Part shown: piece after piece, positions 1 to 9,025 of the stretch
Position numbering within the stretch: position 1 is the first letter of the stretch
Layout of the letters: each line of letters opens with the position of its first letter
Source of the DNA: Micromonospora sp. NBC_01699
GTDB lineage: Bacteria > Actinomycetota > Actinomycetes > Mycobacteriales > Micromonosporaceae
Length of the DNA stretch: 64,000 bases
NCBI RefSeq assembly: GCF_036250065.1
Contig: NZ_CP109199.1
Coordinates: 186,001-250,000 of the forward strand
Direction of reading: 5' to 3'
The notes under the pieces: generated by a model
Database searches by the model: none
What the model was told of the DNA's origin: nothing
The model's input: only the letters and a program-made list of their open reading frames with translations
Program-made: the position numbers and the translations under genes

Positions 1-88
1 CCGCAGCCCATCGGGTGACGGTCTTGGGGTCGACGCGGAACAGCGCAGCCACCTCGCCCGGCGTCAGCAGACGATCTCCAGTGTCCAC
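1..88 (-). CDS. BldC-like MerR-family DNA-binding protein, N-terminal part (runs off window start)
   Basis: Only the first 29 codons lie in the window. The GTG start at 88 is preceded by a GAGGAGG-type ribosome site. The translation contains LTPGEVAALFRVDPKTVTRWA, the highly conserved helix-turn-helix of BldC and related short MerR-like regulators. BldC is a developmental regulator of about 68 residues that binds head-to-tail on DNA repeats in streptomycetes. The N-terminus here (VDTGDRL) is shorter than in typical BldC, so this may be a paralogue. The next gene on the right is divergent, leaving a shared 248-bp promoter region. Confidence 0.8.
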   Translation of the reverse strand, partial: MDTGDRLLTPGEVAALFRVDPKTVTRWAA

Positions 89-336
89 AGCCCCCTCCTC
101 GCGTCCACGAAGTCCCCGGACTGGTAAGACCGCCCCCGGGACAAAAGTGCCTGCCAGAGCCTTCGGTGGGGACGTACGGCAATTACAGCACCGCCAGAGT
201 GTCGTGTCCGGCGAACGCGAAAACGCCCTGAGTGGGAAGTTAGCTCGGCCGATATGTGGTTTTTACGAGCTTTGAGCGCGGGGTACCGCCTACCGGTCGT
301 TACCCGTCCCATTCATCGGGATAGTGTCTACAGTCC

Positions 337-798
337 GTGGACGCCATCGACCTGGTACTCGTCGATCTGCTGCAAACCAACGCCCGGCTCTCGTACGCCG
401 AGCTGGCCCGGCAGGTCGGCCTCTCCGCGCCCGCCGTACACGAGCGGGTGGGCAAACTCGAATCCAACGGAGTCATCCGCGGCTACCGGGCCGAGGTGGC
501 CCCGGAGGCGGTCGGCCTCGGCGTCACCGCCCTGATCGGCATCGTCCAGGACTCCGGCGGCGACACCGACGACGTACTGGCCACCTTCCGCGGGATGCCC
601 GAGATCGAATCCTGCTACTTCATGGCCGGCGTCGAGTCGTTCCTGCTCAAGGCAAGGGTCGGCACGATCGCCGAACTGGAGCAGCTGATCGTACGGCTGA
701 ACCGGACCGCCGGCGTCGCGTCGACCCGGACCGGCATCGCCCTCTCCACCAAGTGGGAGAACCGCCCACAGCCACGGGCGAAGGAGACCGGGGCATGA
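337..798 (+). CDS. Lrp/AsnC-family transcriptional regulator
   Basis: 153 aa. An N-terminal AsnC-type winged helix (residues about 1-60, with [20 protein letters not shown] as its core) is followed by an RAM/ActD effector-binding domain (about 65-150). Lrp/AsnC proteins sense amino acids and often control the gene beside them. The stop overlaps the next start (ATGA at 795-798), so this gene is translationally coupled to the cysteine desulfhydrase, and L-cysteine is the obvious candidate ligand (inference; the E. coli Lrp-type DecR controls a cysteine desulfidase in this way). The GTG start has no Shine-Dalgarno. TAGTGT at 322-327 lies at -10 distance, consistent with a leaderless transcript. 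Confidence 0.88.
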   Translation: MDAIDLVLVDLLQTNARLSYAELARQVGLSAPAVHERVGKLESNGVIRGYRAEVAPEAVGLGVTALIGIVQDSGGDTDDVLATFRGMPEIESCYFMAGVESFLLKARVGTIAELEQLIVRLNRTAGVASTRTGIALSTKWENRPQPRAKETGA

Positions 799-1886
799 AA
801 CAACTCGACAGGTGCAACGACGCGGAGCGGGCCTGGGTTACCGAGGCGATCGCCCTGGTCGAGGCGGACGCCAACCGGTCGGCCGACACGCACCTGCTCC
901 CGTTCCCGCTGCCCCGCGAGTGGGGCATCGACCTCTATCTCAAGGACGAGTCGGTACACCCGACCGGGTCGCTCAAGCACCGGCTGGCCCGTTCGCTCTT
1001 CCTGTACGGCCTATGCAACGGCTGGATCGGCCCGCAGACCACGATCGTGGAGGCGTCCTCCGGCTCCACCGCCGTCTCCGAGGCGTACTTCGCCCGGATG
1101 CTCGGGCTGCCGTTCATCGCGGTCATGCCGGCCGCCACCTCGCCCGAGAAGATCGCCCTGATCGAGTTCCAGGGCGGGCGCTGCCACCTGGTGAACGACC
1201 CCGCGGCGGTGGTGGTCGAGGCCCGCTGGCTGGCCGAGGACCGCAACGGGCACTACCTGGACCAGTTCACGTACGCCGAACGCGCCACCGACTGGCGCGG
1301 CAACAACAACATCGCCGAGTCGATCTACGCGCAGATGTCGTTGGAACGGCACCCGATCCCGAGCTGGATAGTGGTCGGCGCCGGCACCGGCGGCACCAGC
1401 GCCACCATCGGCCGCTACACCCGGTACCGGCGACTGCCGACCAAGATCTGCGTGGTCGACCCGGAAAACTCCGCCTACTACCCCGCCTGGCTGGCCGCCG
1501 ACTGGTCCGTGTCGACCGGGCGCGGCTCGCGGATCGAGGGGATCGGCCGACCCACCGTCGAGGCGTCCTTCCAGCCGGCCGTGGTCGACCGGATGGTGCA
1601 GGTGCCGGACGAGGCATCGCTCGCCGCCATGCGGGCGGCCACCGCCGTACTCGGGCGGCGGGTCGGCGGGTCGACCGGCACCAACCTCTGGGGGGCCTTC
1701 GGCCTGATCGCGCAGATGCGCGCCGCGGGCCAGGCCGGGTCCGTGGTCACCCTGCTCTGCGACGGCGGCGAACGGTACGTCGACACCTACTATTCGGACG
1801 ACTGGCTCGCCGCCCAGGGCCTCGAACTGAGCCCGTACCTGGCCACCGTCGAGCGGTTCCTCGCCAGCGCCGAGTGGTCGGAGTGA
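795..1886 (+). CDS. cds1: PLP-dependent L-cysteine desulfhydrase (Cds1 type)
   Basis: 363 aa, fold-type II PLP enzyme of the cysteine synthase superfamily. The PLP lysine is in TGSLKHRLA (about K61), the substrate/phosphate loop is [13 protein letters not shown] (about 83-95) and the PLP-phosphate glycine loop is GAGTGGTSA (about 190). Long stretches ([40 protein letters not shown]) match what I recall of M. tuberculosis Cds1 (Rv3684), which degrades L-cysteine to H2S, ammonia and pyruvate. Starts inside the stop of the Lrp-type gene. Cystathionine or cysteine synthase activity is the alternative, but the overall match favours Cds1. Confidence 0.87.
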   Translation: MKQLDRCNDAERAWVTEAIALVEADANRSADTHLLPFPLPREWGIDLYLKDESVHPTGSLKHRLARSLFLYGLCNGWIGPQTTIVEASSGSTAVSEAYFARMLGLPFIAVMPAATSPEKIALIEFQGGRCHLVNDPAAVVVEARWLAEDRNGHYLDQFTYAERATDWRGNNNIAESIYAQMSLERHPIPSWIVVGAGTGGTSATIGRYTRYRRLPTKICVVDPENSAYYPAWLAADWSVSTGRGSRIEGIGRPTVEASFQPAVVDRMVQVPDEASLAAMRAATAVLGRRVGGSTGTNLWGAFGLIAQMRAAGQAGSVVTLLCDGGERYVDTYYSDDWLAAQGLELSPYLATVERFLASAEWSE

Positions 1887-1907
1887 GGATCACGGACCGG
1901 GCGGGTG

Positions 1908-2546
1908 TCAGCGGCGTACCTCGGTGCCGACCCGCTCGGCCAGCCCGGGGTAGCTGACCACGTAACCGTCCGCGTCGAGGCCGAGGTCCGCCTCGAAGTC
2001 GTCGTCCCGGAACCGTACGTTGCCGCCGGCCAGCGCCGTGTAGACCTGCTCGGACGGGACCACCAGCAGGCTCGGCACCAGCACCCAGGCGACCGTGATC
2101 CGGTGCACCGTACCCGGTGCGGCGTTGCGCAGCCCGAGCCGGCGTACCGGCAGGGTGTTGAACAGCGGGGCGCCACCGAGGTCGACGTCGAGCGCGTCAA
2201 CCAGGCGGTCCGGTTCCTCGATCCCCGGAATGCCGGCACCCGGAGCCCCGGCCACGGCCAGCGCCCCGTCCAGGTCGCCCTGCTCGGCGGTGCTGGCCCG
2301 CCAGCGCCCCGCCGCCCGCTCCAGCCGCAGGCTGCGCAGCCAGCCGGCACCCTCGACGCTCACCTCCAGCCGTACGGCCGCCCAGTTCTCGTCGGTGGTG
2401 AGCTCGTAACGGCAGGTGTAGGGCAGCGGGTCCACGGCCAGTGCCACGCCCCGGGCGAGCAGCCCCCGGCGGTCGTCGAGCAGCACGTGGTCGGCACCCG
2501 GGACGTCCGTACGGTTCCAGAGCAGCGATCTCGGCATCATCGGCAT
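1908..2546 (-). CDS. Putative glycolipid-binding family protein (DUF1089/PF06475)
   Basis: 212 aa, cytoplasmic, without signal peptide or membrane segment. The pattern of beta-strand segments, including CRYELTTDENWAAVRLEVSV and the C-terminal VVSYPGLAERVG, fits the PF06475 family, a split-barrel fold related to the LolA/LolB superfamily with a proposed but unproven glycolipid-binding role. Convergent with cds1, with 21 bp between the stops. There is no clear ribosome site; TAACGT lies just upstream of the ATG, as for a leaderless message. The biochemical role is unknown. Confidence 0.7.
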   Translation of the reverse strand: MPMMPRSLLWNRTDVPGADHVLLDDRRGLLARGVALAVDPLPYTCRYELTTDENWAAVRLEVSVEGAGWLRSLRLERAAGRWRASTAEQGDLDGALAVAGAPGAGIPGIEEPDRLVDALDVDLGGAPLFNTLPVRRLGLRNAAPGTVHRITVAWVLVPSLLVVPSEQVYTALAGGNVRFRDDDFEADLGLDADGYVVSYPGLAERVGTEVRR

Positions 2547-2615
2547 GGATCGGACGTTACCGCCGGAAGCGGCCCCTCGCCGGCCGTGCCGCCGGGACGG
2601 ACGAAAGCGGCGGGC

Positions 2616-2644
2616 CGGGCGGCACGGTGAGACCGTGCCGCCCG
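2616..2644 (-). terminator. Perfect 13-bp hairpin downstream of the DEAD-box helicase gene
   Basis: The arms 2616-2628 and 2632-2644 pair perfectly around a 3-nt loop. It lies 32 nt beyond the helicase stop and before the next minus-strand gene. There is no U-tract, as is usual for actinobacterial terminators. Confidence 0.7.
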
Positions 2645-2675
2645 CCCGCCGCCATCGGGGTCGGAAACGCGAAAA

Positions 2676-4736
2676 TCAGTGGGTACGGGTCGGGCGCCGC
2701 GCGCCGAACTGCCGGTCGCCACCGGTACGCGGACGATCGCCCTGGGCGTCGGCCGGCCGGTCGTGCCGGGGCGTGCTCTCGTGCCGGTACCCGCCGCGCC
2801 GGTCGTCGGACCGCCACTCGCCGCCGGTCCGCCACTCGCCCGCCGGACGTCCACCGGCAGCCCGCTCGCCCTGGGGCCGGTCACCCTGCGGCCGGTCGCC
2901 GAAGCGACGTTCGCCCTGGGGCCGGTCGCTCTGCGGCCGGTCGCCGAAGCGGCGCTCGCCCTGGGGCCGGTCGCTCTGGGGCCGGTCGCCGAAGCGGCGC
3001 TCGCCCTGCGGACGGTCACCCTGCGGCCGGTCACCCTGCGGCCGGTCGCCGAAGCGGCGCTCGCCCTGGGGACGGTCACCGTAACGGCGGTCGCCCTGCG
3101 GCCGGTCGCCATAGCGGCGCTCGCCCTGGGGGCGGTCACCGTAACGGCGGTCGCCGCCGCGCGGACGGTCGCTGAAGCGCTCCGGCTCGATGATCACCGG
3201 CACCCCGCTCGGCGCCTGGGCACCGGTCAGCTCGGCCAGCACCGCGTCGCCGGGCCGGACCCGGGTCTGTTCCGGCTCGACACCAGCCTTCTCCAGCATC
3301 GCCAGGGTGGTCCGGCGCTGCTTCGGCAACACCAGGGTCGCCACCGCACCGGACTCGCCGGCCCGTGCCGTACGGCCGGCCCGGTGCAGGTAGTCCTTCG
3401 GGTCCTTCGGCGGGTCCACGTGGACGACCAGCGAGACGCCGTCGACGTGGATGCCCCGGGCGGCCACGTCCGTGGCGACCAGGACACTCGTCCGGCCTTC
3501 CTTGAACTCGGCCAACGTGCGGGTGCGTACCCGCTGGGTCTTGCCGCCGTGCAGCGCCCCGGCGCGTACGCCGACCGCCGCGAGCTGCTCGACCAGCCGG
3601 TCCACGCCCATCTGCGTACGAGCGAACATCATCGTGCGGCCCTGTCGGGCGGCGATCGACGCGGCGATCGCGAACTTGTCGTGCGGCGGGATCAGCAGCA
3701 GGTGGTGGTCCATGGTGGACACCGCAGCGGTCGCCGGCGAGGTCGAGTGCGTCACCGGGTCGTGCATGAAGCGCCGGACCAGCGCGTCGACGTCGCCGTC
3801 GAGCGTCGCCGAGAAGAGCAGCCGCTGGGCGTTCGCCGGGGTCTTGGAGAGCAGTTCGGTGACCTCGGGCAGGAAGCCCATGTCGGCCATCTGGTCGGCC
3901 TCGTCCAGCACGGTGATCTCGATCTCGTCGAGCTTGCACACGCCACGGGAGATCAGGTCACCGAGCCGGCCCGGCGTGGCCACGATGATCTCCACACCAC
4001 GGCGCAGTGCGTCGATCTGGCGGTCGTACGGCACCCCGCCGACGGCGGTCTTGAGGAACACGCCGACCGCCTTGCCCAGCGGCACGAGCGCGTCGTTGAC
4101 CTGCATGGCCAGCTCGCGGGTCGGCACCAGGATGAGCGCCCGGGGGTGCAGCGGCCGGGCCCGGCCACCCGCCGCGACCCGAGCCAGTACGGGCAGGCCG
4201 AAGGCGAGCGTCTTGCCGGAGCCGGTCTGGCCCCGACCGAGTACGTCCCGGCCGGCCAGCGCGTCCGGCACGGTCGCCTGCTGGATCTCGAACGGGGTGC
4301 TGATGCCCTCGCGGTTGAGGGCCCGGACGAGCTGGTGCGGCAGGCCGAGGGCGGCGAAGTCGCGGACCGCGACCGGCTCGTCCGCCACCGTTGCTGCCAC
4401 GGGCTCTTCCGTCGTGGGCGCTACGACTGCCACGGGCTCTTCCGTCGTGGGCGCCACGACTGCCACGGGCTCTTCCGCCGTGGGCGCTACGGGTGACACG
4501 GGTGTCACGGCGTTGACCGCTTCGTCGACCGTGGCCGGCTCGACCGGCTCTGCCGGCGCCACCTCGACCGACGGGGCGACCTGGGCAACATCCGACGAGG
4601 AGACGTGGGTGACCTCTGCCGGGGCGATCTGAGTGACCTCTGACGGGGAAACCTGCGCAACCGGGGCGGGTTGCTTGGTGCTGTCGACCGAGTCGAAGAC
4701 GGACGGGAACGTGCTGGGATCAGCGAAGGGCGTCAA
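2676..4736 (-). CDS. DEAD-box ATP-dependent RNA helicase with repetitive N- and C-terminal extensions
   Basis: 686 aa from the chosen TTG start at 4736, which has GAGAGG 6 nt upstream. The same frame stays open to 4859, but the extra 41 codons lack a ribosome site. Residues about 1-125 are low complexity, with TEEPVA-type repeats. A complete helicase core follows (about 130-500): Q motif, GQTGSGKT (Walker A), PTRELA, TPGR, DEAD, SAT, ARGIHVDG and HRAGRTAR. The tail (about 560-686) consists of RPQGERRFGD/RPQGDRRYGD repeats, rich in Arg and Gly, which in cold-shock and ribosome-biogenesis helicases (CsdA, RhlE, DeaD) bind RNA. Likely role: unwinding structured RNA in ribosome assembly or mRNA turnover. 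Confidence 0.9.
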   Translation of the reverse strand: MTPFADPSTFPSVFDSVDSTKQPAPVAQVSPSEVTQIAPAEVTHVSSSDVAQVAPSVEVAPAEPVEPATVDEAVNAVTPVSPVAPTAEEPVAVVAPTTEEPVAVVAPTTEEPVAATVADEPVAVRDFAALGLPHQLVRALNREGISTPFEIQQATVPDALAGRDVLGRGQTGSGKTLAFGLPVLARVAAGGRARPLHPRALILVPTRELAMQVNDALVPLGKAVGVFLKTAVGGVPYDRQIDALRRGVEIIVATPGRLGDLISRGVCKLDEIEITVLDEADQMADMGFLPEVTELLSKTPANAQRLLFSATLDGDVDALVRRFMHDPVTHSTSPATAAVSTMDHHLLLIPPHDKFAIAASIAARQGRTMMFARTQMGVDRLVEQLAAVGVRAGALHGGKTQRVRTRTLAEFKEGRTSVLVATDVAARGIHVDGVSLVVHVDPPKDPKDYLHRAGRTARAGESGAVATLVLPKQRRTTLAMLEKAGVEPEQTRVRPGDAVLAELTGAQAPSGVPVIIEPERFSDRPRGGDRRYGDRPQGERRYGDRPQGDRRYGDRPQGERRFGDRPQGDRPQGDRPQGERRFGDRPQSDRPQGERRFGDRPQSDRPQGERRFGDRPQGDRPQGERAAGGRPAGEWRTGGEWRSDDRRGGYRHESTPRHDRPADAQGDRPRTGGDRQFGARRPTRTH
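2866..3165 (-). repeat. Tandem 21-30 bp coding repeats (RG-rich helicase tail)
   Basis: On the + strand, blocks of CGGTCGCCGAAGCGGCGC and CCCTGGGGCCGGTC alternate about ten times. In the gene they encode RPQGERRFGD, RPQGDRRYGD and shorter RPQGD units. Array length is likely to vary between strains. Confidence 0.85.
4396..4494 (-). repeat. Three tandem 33-bp coding repeats (APTTEEPVAVV units)
   Basis: The units 4396-4428, 4429-4461 and 4462-4494 are nearly identical and encode 11-residue acidic, proline-rich units in the disordered N-terminus of the DEAD-box helicase. Confidence 0.85.
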
Positions 4737-4981
4737 GAAAAACCTCTCAAGCGGGGCGCATCTTCGCGAATGGCCCGCTGCGGCAACGTTCGCCGCTGAA
4801 TCGCCCGCAAGATCGCCCAGGGGCGCGCTTTGTGCGCGCCAGGTCAGTAATCGCGTCAAGTGTACGGCTTGTCGGCCCGGCCGCCATCGACCGACCCCGG
4901 TCAGTGGGCAGGGTCACCCACCGGGTTACCCGTTGTTCCCAAGGCCACGGCCAGCGTGGATGCCGGCTCGGACGGGTCGGC

Positions 4982-6838
4982 TCAGCTGCCGAGCAGCCCG
5001 CCGAAAATAGCGCTGAACGTGTCCCCGGCGGCGAACACCACGAGCAGACCGATCGCCACGAGTACGACAAGACCCGCCGCCAGTACCCCGATCATCTTCC
5101 CGGTGCCCGCGTTCGACGCCGGTGAGTCCGTCCAGCCCTGGGCCAGGATGTGCCCGGTCAGCGAACCCGTGTTCTCCACCGGATTGCCGATCGGGATGGC
5201 GACCGTCATGTCGGCGGGTGGGGCGCTGCCCGGCCCGCCGTACACCGTTCCCCGGCCGTCGCCCTGCTGGTCCGGGGCCGTCCGGTGGCCAGTCGTCGGC
5301 AGCCGGATCGGCTGGGTAGCGGCGACGGGTGGCGTGGTGGTGATCGGCTGGGTGGTGAGCGCGGATGGTGGGGTGGTGGCTGGCGGTCGGGCCGTGGTGA
5401 TCGGCTGGGTGGTGAGCGCGGATGGTGGGGTGGCCGGCGGTCGGGTCGTGCTGATCGGCTGGGTGGTGAGCGCGGTTGATGGGGTGGCCGGCGGTCGGGC
5501 CGTGCTGATCGGCTGGGTGACGGCGGGCGACGCCGACGCCGGGTACGCCGGGGCGGTCATCGCGGGCGGTGGTGGGAAGGGCGGCACCGGTGCCGGTACG
5601 GGCGGCCCCGGCGGGACCGGCGGAGCCGGTGGTACCGGTCCCGGTCCGGGAGGAGGCGGAGTCGGTCGCGGCGGGGTCGGTCCGGGCGCCGGTGGTGTCG
5701 GCCCCGGAAGGGGCGGGGTCGGCGCGGGAACCGGTGGTGCGGGGAACGGCGCCGGTGCTGGTCCGGGGCCGGGCGGGCTCGGCGGCGCGGGCCTGGGCGG
5801 CTCCGCCGGCTTCGGCGGCTCGACCGGATCCGGCGGCCGGGGCGGGGCGGGCGGCTCGACCGGAACCGCCCGCTCGACCGGAACGGCTTCCGCTGGCGCG
5901 ACGGCCTGTTCGACCGGAATGGCTCCCGCTGGCGCGACGGCCTGTCCGACCGAGGCAGCTTTCGTTGGAGCGACGTCTTTCGTTGGAGCGACGGCCTGTT
6001 CGACCGAAGCAGCTTTCGTTGGCGCGACGGCCTGCTCGGCCGGTGTGACCTGCTTGACCGGCGTGGCGGCCGAAGTCGGAACGGTGCCTTCGGTCGGGGT
6101 CGGTGCGGCGGACTCGCCGGCCCGGTAGACCTTTGCCCGCGCGGTCGGCGTCGAGGTGTCAGCGGCGCGCTCGTCGGCCGAGAGCGGGGTCACGCCGGGC
6201 ACCGCGGCACTGGCCCGCGCCGAGTTGTCGCCGAGCAGTCCGGAGCGCTGCGTCGGGATCACGTACCGGACGGTCGGGACGGCCCTCGGCGGGTCGGTGG
6301 GCGCGGGCGGGGCGTCCTTCGGCTCCGGCTGTTTGCTCGGGCCAAAGGCCGACCAGGGCACGTCCTCTTGCGGCGCCTTGGGCGTACGGCGTTCCAGTGG
6401 TGTGGCGGCCGGAGCCGTGCGTACCGGGGCGGGCTCCGGTGCGGCGGTGCTCGGGCCCCCCGAATCAGCCGCCCGGTACGTGGTGCCCGCCGGCACGGCC
6501 ACCGGCACGGCGGCCAGGTCGGCGACGCTCGGTACGGCGCCGGCGGCACTGACCGCTCGTCCCCGTACGGCCGGGTTGGCGCTGTCGGTGGACCCGGCGG
6601 TGACCACGGGTGCCCCGGTGCCGGCCCCGATGGCGGCCGGTTCGGCGACCTCTTCGACGGCGGCCGGTCGAGGCGCGGACCCGTCGGGCGACTTCTCGAT
6701 CGGTGGATCGGGCACGGCGCGGCCGAGGAGTGGTGGAGACGGTGTGGTGCCCTCCGCCGCGTCCGGTGGTGTCCTGGTCAGGGTCCCGCTACCGGAACCG
6801 ACCGATTCCACCGTTGGCGGTGCCTGCTCTTCAGCCAT
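4982..6838 (-). CDS. Proline-rich tail-anchored membrane protein
   Basis: 618 aa. I chose the ATG at 6838 (MAEEQAPP), which has GGGAGG at good spacing; the frame extends to 7048 without such a site. Almost the whole protein is disordered Pro/Ala/Thr/Val sequence. It includes repeats of the type EQAVAPTK-AASV (about 290-370), a polyproline block (about 380-470) and TQPIxTxRPPAT repeats (about 480-545). A single hydrophobic helix near the C-terminus (GVLAAGLVVLVAIGLLVVF) leaves only a short tail, so most of the chain is probably cytoplasmic. No enzymatic domain is visible. Function unknown. Confidence 0.7.
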   Translation of the reverse strand: MAEEQAPPTVESVGSGSGTLTRTPPDAAEGTTPSPPLLGRAVPDPPIEKSPDGSAPRPAAVEEVAEPAAIGAGTGAPVVTAGSTDSANPAVRGRAVSAAGAVPSVADLAAVPVAVPAGTTYRAADSGGPSTAAPEPAPVRTAPAATPLERRTPKAPQEDVPWSAFGPSKQPEPKDAPPAPTDPPRAVPTVRYVIPTQRSGLLGDNSARASAAVPGVTPLSADERAADTSTPTARAKVYRAGESAAPTPTEGTVPTSAATPVKQVTPAEQAVAPTKAASVEQAVAPTKDVAPTKAASVGQAVAPAGAIPVEQAVAPAEAVPVERAVPVEPPAPPRPPDPVEPPKPAEPPRPAPPSPPGPGPAPAPFPAPPVPAPTPPLPGPTPPAPGPTPPRPTPPPPGPGPVPPAPPVPPGPPVPAPVPPFPPPPAMTAPAYPASASPAVTQPISTARPPATPSTALTTQPISTTRPPATPPSALTTQPITTARPPATTPPSALTTQPITTTPPVAATQPIRLPTTGHRTAPDQQGDGRGTVYGGPGSAPPADMTVAIPIGNPVENTGSLTGHILAQGWTDSPASNAGTGKMIGVLAAGLVVLVAIGLLVVFAAGDTFSAIFGGLLGS

Positions 6839-7243
6839 TGTTTGCCTCCCGCGCCCGCACCCGCGCCCCGGACCGGTGACGCCGGACCGGGAGTGCCCTC
6901 GATCCTCACCGTGCCACATCCGGGCACGGGCGGACAGTCGGAGGCCATTGTCCGGTTCGAACGGACGCGATGACCGGGCTGTCGGCCCGACTCCCCCGCC
7001 CCCCGAGGCGCCCCGCCCACCACCGTTGACCGACCGACACCCCCACAAGCCCTCCCACCCCTACCTGCCCCGTCCACACACCGCCCCCAGCCCCCCGATC
7101 GAACCGCTCCCGTCCGTCGCCCAACGGGTAGCGCGACGATCTTGCAGTTGTGGCTGTGAATAAATCGGGATGAGGGTCCCAACTCGGGCGCCACAACTGC
7201 AAGATCGTCGAGGAAACCGGTGGGGAGGGGCGATGGGGTGGGG
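6839..7243. other. 405-bp intergenic region between two minus-strand genes
   Basis: It holds the ribosome site of the proline-rich protein gene at its left edge and, at the right, the inverted repeat 7134-7210 with its G-rich flank. I see no convincing gene; the ORFs here lack coding-type codon use. Confidence 0.5.
7134..7210. repeat. Perfect 21-bp inverted repeat with 35-nt spacer
   Basis: The arms 7134-7154 and 7190-7210 are exact reverse complements (arm core GATCTTGCAGTTGTGG). It lies 34 bp past the stop of the NlpC/P60 gene, so it may also act as a terminator. The left flank is C-rich, and the right flank (7215-7260) is G-rich with several runs of 3-5 G. Confidence 0.9.
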
Positions 7244-8767
7244 TTAGGTGGTGGGTGGGGTTTCGGGGGTTGTTGCTGGTGGTGTGGTGCGTGGGGGCGT
7301 GGTGGACGGCACGGCGGCCGTGGTTGTCGCGGGGATGTCCGGGGTCGACGCCGGCTCTTCCGCCGGGGTGGTGGCGGGGGGCGGGGTCGTCGGCGGCGGG
7401 GTCGTCGGCCGCGGCGTGGTGTTTGGCGGTGGGGTGGTCGGCGGCGGGGTCGTGGCCGGCGGGGTGGTCGGCGGCTTCGTGGTCGGCGGCGGGGTGGTGG
7501 CCGGTGGCGTCGTCGGCGGCCTCGTGGTCGGCGGTGGCGTGGTCGGGCTGGTGTTCGGCGCGGCGACCGCGGGGAAGACCCGGGTCGCGGCGTAGAACCG
7601 GGACCACCAGACGGTGGACACCTTCACCACGTCACCGGAGTTCGGGGCGTGCACCATCTTGCCGCCGCCGATGTACATCGCGACGTGGTGGACCGTGGTC
7701 CAACTGCTGCCCGAGGCAAAGAAGATCATGTCGCCGGGGAGCAGCGAGTAGCGGTCGACCGACTGGCTGCGCGTGGTGTAGTACTGGTCCTTCGCCACCC
7801 GGGCCAGGGTCGTGCCCACGCTCCGGTACGCCGCGTACATCAGGCCGGAGCAGTCGAACTGGTCCGGACCCTCGGCCGCCCAGACGTACGGGTCGCCCCG
7901 CTGGGCGAGCGCGTACTGCACCGCCTTGCGCGCGTTCGGGTTGGCGACCTTTCCACCGACGCTGTCGGCGTTGCCCACACCGTCCGGGCTGAGCTGCTGC
8001 TCAGTGGCCTCCCGGACTCTCTCGATCTCGGCGAGCTGGTCGGCGTTGTCCCGCTTGAGCTTCAGCAGGTCGGCCTCGAACCGCTTGTAGGCGGCTTCCT
8101 TCGTGGTGAACAGGGCTGCGGCGTTCGTCGCCGCCGCCGAAGCGGCCAACTGCGCTTCCCGTGCGGTCTGCTCGGCGGCCCGGACCCGGGCCAGCTCGCG
8201 GGCGGGCGCGATGCTGTCCGCGCCGGACTGCTCGCCCTTCTGTAGGCGGCTGAGTGCACCCAGCCCGTGCAGATCGGAGCCGAGCGCGCCCGGCGGGAGC
8301 CCGGCGGCGTCCTTGAACGCCTCGGCCGCCGCCGCGTCGGCCGCCTCCTGCGCGGCGGTCAACTGCACGTGCGTGGTCTGCCACTGGGCGTCCGCCGTGA
8401 CCAGCAGGCCGGCGGCGGTGTCACGATCCGCGCGTAGCTGGAGTAACTCCTCCCCCAAGAGTGCGAGCTGGGTCTCCTTCGCCTGGATCTGGGTGGCGAG
8501 CGGGCCGTTCAGCAGCGGCGGCAGCGGGGTCCGGGGACCGGTCGAGCCGGGCGCGGTGGCACCGGGCAGCAGCAGCGCGCCGGCGACCGCCGGACGGGAG
8601 CCGATGTCGGGCACCGTGGTCGGTCGGGCCGGGTCGGCGTAGACCGGGCTGGCGAAGGCGAACGCGACAGCCGCGCTCAGCAGCGCGGACCAGGCCAGTG
8701 GCCGCAGCACCGGGCTGATCAGCGGTCGTCTACGTCGCTTCGGTCGGATGCCCGTCTTTTTTGCCAT
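7244..8767 (-). CDS. Secreted NlpC/P60 (C40) peptidoglycan endopeptidase with coiled coil and Thr/Pro tail
   Basis: 507 aa from the ATG at 8767 (GGGGAG 4 nt upstream); an ATG four codons earlier is possible. Signal/anchor helix about 22-44. Residues about 90-255 are Ala/Glu/Gln-rich and predicted coiled coil. The NlpC/P60 domain is at about 278-400, with catalytic Cys306 in DCSG, His361 in VHHVAMYIG and a further His at 373. The last about 100 residues are a TPPPTT-repeat tail, probably wall-spanning. This architecture is like RipA-type D,L-endopeptidases, which cut stem peptides during cell separation. The coding strand becomes strongly C-rich at the 3' end, next to the inverted repeat downstream. 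Confidence 0.9.
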   Translation of the reverse strand: MAKKTGIRPKRRRRPLISPVLRPLAWSALLSAAVAFAFASPVYADPARPTTVPDIGSRPAVAGALLLPGATAPGSTGPRTPLPPLLNGPLATQIQAKETQLALLGEELLQLRADRDTAAGLLVTADAQWQTTHVQLTAAQEAADAAAAEAFKDAAGLPPGALGSDLHGLGALSRLQKGEQSGADSIAPARELARVRAAEQTAREAQLAASAAATNAAALFTTKEAAYKRFEADLLKLKRDNADQLAEIERVREATEQQLSPDGVGNADSVGGKVANPNARKAVQYALAQRGDPYVWAAEGPDQFDCSGLMYAAYRSVGTTLARVAKDQYYTTRSQSVDRYSLLPGDMIFFASGSSWTTVHHVAMYIGGGKMVHAPNSGDVVKVSTVWWSRFYAATRVFPAVAAPNTSPTTPPPTTRPPTTPPATTPPPTTKPPTTPPATTPPPTTPPPNTTPRPTTPPPTTPPPATTPAEEPASTPDIPATTTAAVPSTTPPRTTPPATTPETPPTT

Positions 8768-9025
8768 TCCGCTCCCCATCCAGCATCAAGGGCCCCTGAG
8801 CCGGTGGCTCCGGTGCCCTCGCGTCCGGCGATGTGCCCGGCGTCCCACTTTTGTCTACCGCACCGCGACAAGGAAGTCGATTGGAGCGGGGGTAACAAGA
8901 GCCTGAGAGTCTGGTGACAGCCGGACATCCGGTGAACTACGTCGCTGTGGGCCCGGCCGTCCGGGTGGTGGTGCCGGGACCCACGTAGGCTCGGTGCCGG
9001 ATCGTACGGAAGGGACGGGCCCGAC

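Noticed and set aside
2866-3165. Regular repeats suggesting a CRISPR array
   Set aside because: They lie in frame in the helicase gene, have no unique spacers of constant length, and no cas genes are near.
2679-4496. 605-codon + strand ORF opposite the DEAD-box gene
   Set aside because: All helicase motifs are on the minus strand; the plus reading frame has no domain and arises from GC-rich codon bias.
4860-6128. Long + strand ORF with Gly-rich repeats
   Set aside because: Antisense shadow of the proline-rich protein gene, which has a ribosome site and a membrane anchor.
8768-9025. Possible c-di-AMP riboswitch in the leader of the NlpC/P60 gene
   Set aside because: Such riboswitches precede some actinobacterial wall hydrolases, but I could not find the conserved motif segments here.
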